Shown piece after piece: positions 1 through 9,700 of a DNA stretch of 64,000 nt. The DNA is from Canna indica. Its lineage: Eukaryota; Streptophyta; Magnoliopsida; Zingiberales; Cannaceae. Where the stretch lies: contig CP136891.1 in the NCBI GenBank assembly GCA_034359265.1, positions 52,096,501 through 52,160,500 of the forward strand, read 5' to 3'. The notes under the pieces were generated by a model, which did no database searches, was not told the origin of the DNA, and saw only the letters and a list, made by a program, of their open reading frames with translations. The stretch's first letter is position 1, and each line of letters starts with the position of its first letter. The translations under genes and the position numbers were made by a program.

Positions 1-717
1 ATCTACTTTACAGGACTCCATGACTGAAGACTTTTGAAATTGAAAATTGACGTCGTACCCATTCCTTGTCAAAACTCATACTAATAAAAGGCACTTTAAA
101 TAGCAGCATGTACTACTACTACATAAAATCACCAAACATCTTCCCAGAATGATTTTTTTTAAAAAAATGAGATTTGAAGCAATTAAACCCATGTACAGAT
201 TCAGAATTTTGCCGATTTTAACCAATCTAGGTTAAAGAATAAAAATATTAAACAAAATACAAATCAAGTTCTTGACTAGTTTTCACTTAGTTCAATCGGT
301 TTCTTGATTGGATTTGGCCAATTCTTGACCAATCCAATTTCGATGTAAAACCTTGACTAGATTGAGGGCCAGTTCATGGAACCAACCAGATCAGTTCAGG
401 TTCTGTAAACATTGTCCAAGAAAAGTTCACGGCAAGAAGAAACATGGAACTGACATGCATGTAGATTACTATTATCTGCAATCTGAAATTTACAAGGCCC
501 ACTTGGTCTGTAAGGACCCATTACAAAGTTTGCTACATACAGCTTCGATATGAAAATGAAGTGGTTGTACATTATTATTTATTAGACTCTGGTAAAACCA
601 ATAGCAAGATACTGGTATCAGCCGACATTAAAAATTGAAGGATCCACGTACAGTGAACAAATAATCTGGGGGCATCTCCAGATTAATGTGTATGTTTCCA
701 ATTAGAATAAATACTTC
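1..717. other. 3' flank of the VHA-d gene, no other gene seen
   Basis: This stretch lies downstream of the VHA-d stop codon, because that gene reads on the minus strand. A canonical AATAAA on the minus strand sits at 578-583, about 135 nt after the stop, so the 3' UTR probably ends near 550-560. The rest is AT-rich, with only short open frames that lack recognisable motifs. Confidence 0.6.
578..583 (-). promoter_or_regulatory. Putative polyadenylation signal of VHA-d
   Basis: The minus strand reads AATAAA here, about 135 nt beyond the TGA stop of VHA-d. The position and hexamer suit a plant near-upstream polyadenylation element. The cleavage site itself cannot be seen. Confidence 0.5.
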
Positions 718-3700
718 TCAGAAAATGAAGACCACGCTATCATGGATTCTAGACTTCTGGTTCTGAGCCACACATTCAGATATCCACATTAGGTTCCTTA
801 TCTCCTGCTCCTTCAGTCTCATATAAGCAAAGAAAACAGCATAGTGGAACTGCAAGAATGTTGGAGTTCATGAGGTATTATTATGGAAGGAAGGAAACAA
901 CAGTAGTACACAAAGCAATCCGCTTTGATATGATATTTTCTGTAGTTATTTAAGGCAGGAAATAGAACTACCATAAAATTTACTTAATCAGAGTAAAATG
1001 ATAAAATGGCCAAAAAGTCAAATAAAAAAGGAAATGACTGAAAGTGTCACTTTATTTAAATCAATTGTCAACTGAAAATATGTTTGGTGAGCAATCACCA
1101 TTTTTTACTAAAGATCATTCATTATTATCAAAAGTAATAATTACTTCAACCTAATTTTTGAAACAAACAGCGAACAACTATTTTCAGCTATCAGCTATTA
1201 GTTGAAACATATTTCATGAACACTCCTGTAGCACGTGCTACAAAGAAGATGGTGATGAAGATTTGAAGTGTTAATTATGAACAGTCCAAATTATATTTTT
1301 CTGCTAATAAGAAAGAATAGATTGAATGGTTGCCTTAATTTATCATCCAACTCCAGGCTGCAATAGTTTCACAACAGAAGGTATTTAAGGTTCTATATAT
1401 ATATAACAGATAGTAACTGAAAGTATCCACAGACAGGTTAAACATACCTGTTGCTCAAAAGACAAGCAGAGTCTCTTTACTTCCTCTTCATAAAATGCTT
1501 TATCCAGCATTTGACTCTCTCCATAAGATAGCTTGGCAAAAATTGACTGATATGGAGGATATTTCTCCATTGCAGACCGAACCTAAACCACCCATAAGTG
1601 GATCAGCATGTTAACAAGAACTTATTTTCACAGCTTGGAAAAATGAAGGATTCTAACTTTAAGAAATCATTGTTAAAACGGACAAACTTATTATGTCATG
1701 GAAATATATCAGACAAGTATTTTTAATATGAAATTTGACGCGATAAGAGAGAAAGAAAATAACAGTAGCAAAGACTTCAAAAATAATAAAAATAAATAAT
1801 ATCATTGCTCCAACTTTTCTTCAGCCTAACAAAAAGCAAATGGTTATCATTTTCAAGCTCCATTTTCCTTTAAACAATATATCCAAGATGAATAATTTCG
1901 TTACAGGAGGGTATTGTTTGTTTATTCCAATATAACCACAGAAGTTGCTTAAAACATTCTTATGCACGTCGATGTAAATTGCTTCCCAAGTAATGAAAGT
2001 AAATTCATGAAATAGACTGATACATAGAGCAATTGCTTCTCAATATTGAAATATCCGGATGGTTACACCTTAAATATCATTCTCTGAGAGAAGTTAGACT
2101 CTTACCTGGTCAATGTCCTCACAGACAGCAAGTTCTTCATGACCATAGGGATATCTGTGAAGCAAAAAGATCATATTTAAGGAAAGAGCAACCAGCAACT
2201 ATAAGCTAAATCCAACTAGAATGATAAAAGGATGTGAAACATACAATAATCCAAAGTTTGAATAAAGCTTCCGACGTTCATCTCTGGTCAGTTCAGTGCC
2301 AATGCTGCAAAGAAAAACCCTAGTTAGCTGCAACTTAAGAGATCAAAAATTGTATGAATGGAAAGGTTACGTTGCTTGTTTCATGGTTGCTTGGAGCAAC
2401 ACTTCTGTGTTGTTCAATTTGTAGGTATTTGCTATGAAAGCCTCTTAACAAACACAAACATCGTTATCAATTTCATCAAACCGATGTCTGCTGGCCAAGC
2501 TTATTATCGCGACCAAAAAAATTTCGCGGTAGCGAACCTTGATATCGATATATCGTTTCGCGATCGATATATCGTCCGCGTCGCAATATATTGACAATAT
2601 AATATATATTATAAATATAAATTATAAAATATATATATATATATAATAATAGCATTGGAAGTCATTACTTGTGATATTGCACGTAGCAAAGTAGCAAACA
2701 TAATTGTCATGAATCATAAAACATAGCAAAGTAGCAAATATAGAATATACAAACCACCCTAGTAGCAAAATAGCAAAGTAGCAAACAGAGAATATACAAA
2801 AATCCAATTAACATAGCATGAACAATAAAACATCAAGTAGCTAAAGTCTTCAATCTAAAAAAGATTATCAAAATCATCTTCAATGTCTTCATTAGGGGTA
2901 TTATCCATTGGAGGAGTAGTTGGTTTGAGCCCGAAATCATCTTCAATGTCTTCATCATCATTTGGAAATATCTCTTTTTCTCTTTCATCACTTGAATTTT
3001 CATCCACCAATCTTGAAGTAGAAGTAGAACCACGATGACGTCAATTATAAGTGACAAGCTCATTAACTCCACGCCTCCTTGGAAAATTACGACCCTCAAG
3101 AGCATTTGAAGCACCAATGGCTTCATCAACAAGCTCAAAAAGAATTCTATCATCCTCTCCATCATCATTGTTGAACCACGCATTTGTCCCCCAATCAAAA
3201 TCGTCAAGTACTAGTGGATCATAGTTTTTGCCACATTCACGAACTTTTTGAAATCTCGTGACAATCTTTCGATTGTATTGGACATACACCAAATCATTCA
3301 ATCTTTGGTGCAACAATCTATTTCTTTTCTTGGTGTGAATCTATACAAAAGAAAAGTAATTAAATAAAAATAATAAGTAATAACTACTAAGAAAGTACTA
3401 AAAAAGCATAAAATACTTACTTACAAACTCAAAAGTGCTCCAATTTCGTTCACACCCGGAGGACGAACAATAAAGACTAACAATGAGCTTTGAAAACTCG
3501 GAAGTACGTCCACCGAAGGATTTCCACCATTCAACTAACATTAAAAATATAAAATATTAAAATTCAAAAATATGTAAAGTCAATAAATATTAATAAATAA
3601 AATAATACACAATATACTTACGAGGAATCCTATTTGAGCGTTCTCTAATCACCATCTCTCTTGCAAAAGGTCCTCGATCTTCATCATACATATCAGCATC

Positions 3701-6700
3701 TAGAAGTATCTTGGATCGCATTGTATCATCCAACACTAATTTCTCAAGTACATCATTGAAGTCTTCACGTGGTTTACCCGAGTACACGGCATCATTTTTC
3801 TTGATGTCAAAATACTTGCCCGGATTGAGAAATAGAGCCGCACCATATAATGGTGTTTCCATTTGACACTCCCATCGACTTTCAATGATATCAATGATTT
3901 TCTTGCACAAAGTGGATTTGTGGGCCAAGACTTGTTTGATCCTCCTCTTAGCTTCACCCATTGTCGCGGCTAATTCCATCATAGCGGGTTTTTCATCACC
4001 ATCCGCTATCCTTAAAACCACAAGTAGAGTCTGTGATGCTCTAATGCAATCTTCAACTGCCTCCCAAAATTTAACCGTATGGATTAATTCATAAATTTTC
4101 TTTCCCGCTCTGGTCTTGCACAATTTTGAATCAAACCAATCTTGACTTACAAACAACCGCTGCAACTCTTGTTTAAATTTTCTCAAACATGACAATGTTA
4201 GAAATGCAATCGCAAATCTAGTAGCCCCGGGTCTAACAAGATCATGTCCGTTAGTGTGCTCCTTCATCGCATCAAGAAAGCGACCATGTCTATAAATGAA
4301 TATGGTCAATGATCTTGCTCTTGCAATTGTAGGCTTGAATTCTTTCATTTTCCCACATCTTCCAACATAAGGTCCAAGCAATGTGCGGCACAAGGGGTCC
4401 AAAACAGTGTAGGCAACCTTTGCTCCAACAATCTCCCCGTTGCCTTATAGTTGGCGCCATTATCTGTGATAACTTGAACAACATTACTTGGGTCAATTTC
4501 TTCAATCTTGGTCTCAAGTAAGTCAGCAAACATCTGAGCATCATGACACTGACTTGAAGCATCAACAGAGCCAAGAAAAATAGTCCCTTGCGGTCTATTT
4601 ACAAGAAAATTTATCAACTGTCTCCCTCTTCTGTCTGTCCACCCATCTGACATAAGAGTACACCCATCTCTTTCCCAAACCTCTTCATGTTTGCGCTTTA
4701 AATCTTCTGTTTGTTCTTTTGCCTTTTTCAATAAAGGAACCCGCAACTCATGATATGTGGATGGTTTGTAGCCCGATCCAATTTGTGCTATGCCTTCAAC
4801 CATCAACTCATAGCTTCTTGAGTTTGCCACATTGAAAGGAATGGCATTCTCATAGAAGAAGTTGGCTACATACATGTTAACTTTTTCAATAGCCTCTTTT
4901 GTCTTCAAAGACCTTTCAATAGTCTGTTGGCTAGGACCTTTAGAGTACCTTTCATCCACAATTTCTTCTGGAGTTCTCTGTAGCAATCCACCAATCTTGG
5001 TTTGTGATGTGGATTGTGAGTGTGACACTTGTGACATTGCTGCAAACTGGATAGCAGCCTCTCTTTTTTTCTTCTTGTAATTGTTCCCAAGCTTGGCATG
5101 GAGTTGGAAGCTGTAAAATGGTCTACTGGTGCCACTACTTCTTGTTCATCATCCAAACTGAATGGTGTCTTCCTCTTAGCTGGAAGGGCATCATGCATTT
5201 CTCTCATTATCAGCATTGTGGTTTTATCACATTTTTTCACGTCTCCATAACCACCCGCCAAATGTTGTTCAAGTCTTGTGATTCCCTCGTTCAATTGGTT
5301 GCCACAGAGTGAACATGCAATCAATTGTCTTTTGTTTAAATCCGGCCAATATCCATATCTCCAACCAATATCCTTTGAGTTCGGTTTTCGTTTCGATCTT
5401 TAGAAGGATCATAAGGCGTTTCACGAAAATTTCCCTCCATAATTTACTGCACAATATAAACAATGTTGCACACAAATACATGATACAAAATAAACACAGC
5501 TAAACAAGGACAATACAAATATACTATCAACTTATCAAACATAAACAAGGAATCAAACTGATTCCAGAACAGCTAAGGGTGATTTCACATAACAACTAAG
5601 TTGTTGTTCTGGTTATTTATTCTGTGAAATCAAACCAGAACAGCTTAGCTGTTCTGGATATTGATTCCAGAGCTGTTCTGGTTATTGATTCCAGAACAGC
5701 AAGAACAGCTTGTTCTTAAAAAAAAAGGACAGAAATGTCACAAGAATCAAAAATGGCGGAAATGCTGACGCGCCGAGCTGTGGAGTAAAGATCGTCGGAA
5801 CATACCTGGCCGGAAAATAGAAAAGCATCGCCGGAGAAGTAAGGCACCAACGGGATGCGAGGAAGCTTCCGACAGAGCCGCCGACGGCTGCGAGGGAGGA
5901 AGAAGATTGAAGAAGATAGAGGCGTCGATCGAACAGGGAGGGTTTAAGTTAGGTTTTTTTAAAAAAAAAATCAATAATTTAGATACCCCTTATCACTAAG
6001 TTGGATGAAAAATAATCGCAAAAAAAACCCCTAGCCCAGCGGTGGAACCTTTCCCGGTCCACCGCGCGGGCCAGGGTTCGAATCCTGCGCTTTTTTTTCT
6101 TGTACCGCCTATCTTGGACGAGATCCCGACGAGATATATGATATCTCAAGATCGCCTGTATCGTCTAGACGATACAGGCAAATCAACCGAGACGCCGATA
6201 TCTCGTCGCTATCTCGTTGAGATAGCGACGAGATGATAAGCCTACTGCTGGCTGACTGTTGTCAACTATGTACAACTCTGCTTACACTGATTCCATGGTT
6301 GCATGTAGCTGTGGAAGAATGGACCACAATTATCACATTGTTTGGATGCTCGCCTGATGCTGAGATTGCTGAACTAAGTTTAGGGGTGTTCACGGGTCGG
6401 GTCGGGTCGGGTTTAGGGGAAAAATCGATCCGACCCGACCAAATATAATCGGGTCGGGTCGGGTCGGGTCGGGTTGAATATTTTTCATCTCTCAAATCCG
6501 ACCCGACCCGACCTAGGTCGGGTCGGGTAGTCGAGTTTACCCGTTTAGGTAAAAAATAAATTTTTAATAATAATTTTTTAAAAAAAAATTAAAAATAATA
6601 ATAAAATAAATATTTTTTAATATAAATATTTTAAAAATAATTTAAAAATATATAAAATTCGGGTAATCGGGTCGGGTCTCGGGTCATCGGGTTTTAAAGA

Positions 6701-9700
6701 TTGAAACCCGGACCCGACCCGATTATAATCGGGTTTCAAAAATTTAAACCCGACCTGACCCAATTACCCGACCCGATTGGTTCGGGACGGGTCAGGTTCT
6801 CGGGTTCATTGGGTCGGGTTTGACCCATGAACAGCCCTAACTAAGTTTGTGAACTGCTGGAATAGCTGAGGTACCTTGTACATAAAATATTGACTGAAAT
6901 CTAAATTCCCACATATTGTTGTCGAAGGATGTTGACAAAATTATTGTTTTGATATTGGTCTAAATGCCAATGTTGTTGCTTTTGGGTTGTTGCAAATTGC
7001 AATAGAAATTTTGCTTAGTTGCCAATGCAGGTCGAGTACTGTCAGTGAGACATGAGCCATTATAGTGACATATGCAGAATTTCCAGAAAATGTGAAGCTC
7101 AAGACAATCACAAAAATGGATAGCATACTGACCACTTCAGAACTACAAAGTACTGTTTGACACACCTGTTTATAGTGATATTGACAGCTCTTCTATCAGC
7201 TTCGAAGGCAAGAAGATCAGGCATGATCTCAGCAGTTGCTCCACCCAATTTCTGTTTGGAAGTAACAGTTTTAGATCTAGAGCAAGTGCAGTAAGCAATA
7301 TTACATCGTCCACTTAAAAGATCAAATGAAATCATCATTGCTTACCTGGCAGAAGTTATAGAAATCCTCAAGATATGCCTTGTATAGTGTGTTCCTCATG
7401 ATTTCAATATTCATGTCATCCAAGTCCTAATAGAAAATGTGAATACAAGTTATCCAATATACTCATTTACAATCATCCAAGTTCTTTAAGTACTTATAAT
7501 TTTTCCACTCCAAAAGAAAACCAAAGTACACTGCATGACAATCCTGACCAAGTTATTACCTCCGATGTAATACACTCAGAGAAATATGGAGCCAATGGTG
7601 TATCAACAAGGACCAATCTGTAAAGCTCACGCATGTTCTGGGCAACTGCCAGAGTTGCAATACTGTAGAAGAGATCCTATAGGTCACAATGCATAAAAAC
7701 TATAACTGCTTAGATAGAACAGAGTGGTACCTATCAAACATGCCCAGAGGATGGCATTTCTCTAATAGTTCCTGAACATCTCTCTCATGCAATGTACCCG
7801 TGACAATAAGAACAGCATTATCAATCATGTAACCATACCTGTGAGGATCAATAGAGAAATTTGGTTTTCATCAAGATCAAAATAAAAAATATGCTGGTTG
7901 AAGTCTTGGTTTATATCATTCAATATTGGTGAACATCAGCCCAAGCAAAGATCTCCGCTGGGTCCAACAAAATGTCTTTGAGCCAATTGCACCAGTACAA
8001 TCATTTGGATGATTAATAAATTGATTTAACAAGTGACACAGGAGCTATTAGTTCCATATGCCTTAGGAGCAATTTCATATATGCGTATAGAAGACTCACT
8101 TCCATTATTAGTTAGGACTTGGGACTCCTACTAACAAGATATTCATAGCACATGCAACCAAGATAAGCTATGTATTATGTCGATTCAACTTTCACACAAA
8201 TTCAATTTAGAACGAACAGCTTTCTATTTTGCAGAGAATAAAAAACCTTACGGGAATGGACCAATAGTTGGAGTTGGCTCAAAATGCACAATACTGATTT
8301 CGCTTGTACCAATTGGTACAAATATCTAAAGTCTAAACCCTTATCATATTTCTAACTCCTACAAGTTAATCATAGTCATATTCTTAAATCCTTATTATCC
8401 CTATAATCATAATTCTGACTTTTGTCACGCAATCATATTCATAACTATAGTTATATACATATTATTTGTTGTGAATATTATTATGATTTTTAATTTGAAG
8501 CTTTGCTATATTATTATATGTATAAATCATGACTTCTCAAATATAAATTCATACGGTCGTTATTTTGATTTTGTGTATTGGTTAGTACTAGCTCATACCA
8601 AACATCAGTATGCAGTATGGAGCCTAGACTAATACCACCAATATTAGACCAAGATTTAAGCATTTAATTTACTTAAATTGATTAATCTTGCAAAAAAAAA
8701 GAAATAATAAAAATAATTGAAAAAATTGCATAGAGTAGCACTTACGTTATATACTCCAAGAAGGTGGACAATGGCTCTGTTGCTTGACATAACATATGTT
8801 TGTACTCATCTACCAGTTTAAGGGTACATTTCTCTACAATTGTAGTTGTATGTAACGGAGATGGCTCTGCAAATAGTTAAAGGCATATATAAGGCGATCA
8901 AGTAAAAATAATGTGATAAAAGAAAAAGGTGATAAATTAAATATATAAGAAGCTATGAGTGACTATTAGGTAATATCAGTTAAAAATATTGTAACTGCTT
9001 CCTGTAGCAAAATAAAAATAATGGGAAGCTTTACTAAATACAAACTCAAGAATGTAGTAGAAGTTTTAACATATTAGAATGCTGCTACATATCATATGTT
9101 ATTTACATGGAAATTTGGCTTAAGCTATCAGTATTGAATTATTGATGCCCGAATCAGTACTTGACTACAATTGATACATGGATGGTATAAAAAAAATAGT
9201 ACACCACTTGATTCAGACAACTAAATATGATATTTGATAAGTTACACCAGAATTTGGGTAGCACAGAATGATATCTTAAACTATCTTTGCATCTCTAAAA
9301 TGGAATGTATAGAGGAGGTTACTAATGTACTACTAGATTCCCATTAATACTGGCATAGGAAGAGTCAAATCTGTGCAGCATTACCCTTGTACCAAAGAGG
9401 TTGACTGTTCGACCAGAACATGAACCCCCACACATAAACCTAGAAAAAAGTAATAAATTTTCGTTTTAATCACCTGTGGATAAATTTTGGTAATTCCTTA
9501 ATGCAATGTATATAGCAAGAGGCATTAGATTTAGTCAAGATCTAATGCATTTTATAGCATATTAATGATTCAAATTTTTTAAAAAAAAAAGAAGTTTTCA
9601 AGTATTGTTTCTCAAGAGGTATTCACATCTATACTAATTTAATATACAAGGTGAAATCCAAGACAATATCCACCTAGCATCAGGATATTTTCTTGCCCAC

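Larger units (their letters stand above)
2496..6244 (-). mobile_element. hAT-superfamily DNA transposon, 3,749 bp, in VHA-d intron 6
   Basis: The element is bounded by a perfect 8-bp target duplication, CTGCTGGC, at 2488-2495 and 6245-6252. The duplication length is diagnostic of hAT. The ends are imperfect inverted repeats, CAAGCTTATTATC on the left and TAGGCTTATCATC on the right read inward (10 of 13 match). It encodes a BED-finger and DUF659-type transposase on the minus strand, the same orientation as the host gene. Subterminal palindromes and a repeated CAGAACAGC motif (5560-5720) lie outside the coding part and may be transposase-binding DNA. Confidence 0.93.

Noticed and set aside
353..553. 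66-codon plus-strand open frame downstream of VHA-d
   Set aside because: It lacks a recognisable motif, overlaps the likely VHA-d 3' flank and is no longer than expected by chance.
1020..1215. Possible hAT-like MITE in VHA-d intron 9 (words such as 'agctatcagctattagttg')
   Set aside because: No terminal inverted repeats or target duplication could be found.
3885..4094. Plus-strand open frame in the hAT element
   Set aside because: It is antisense to the well-supported transposase.
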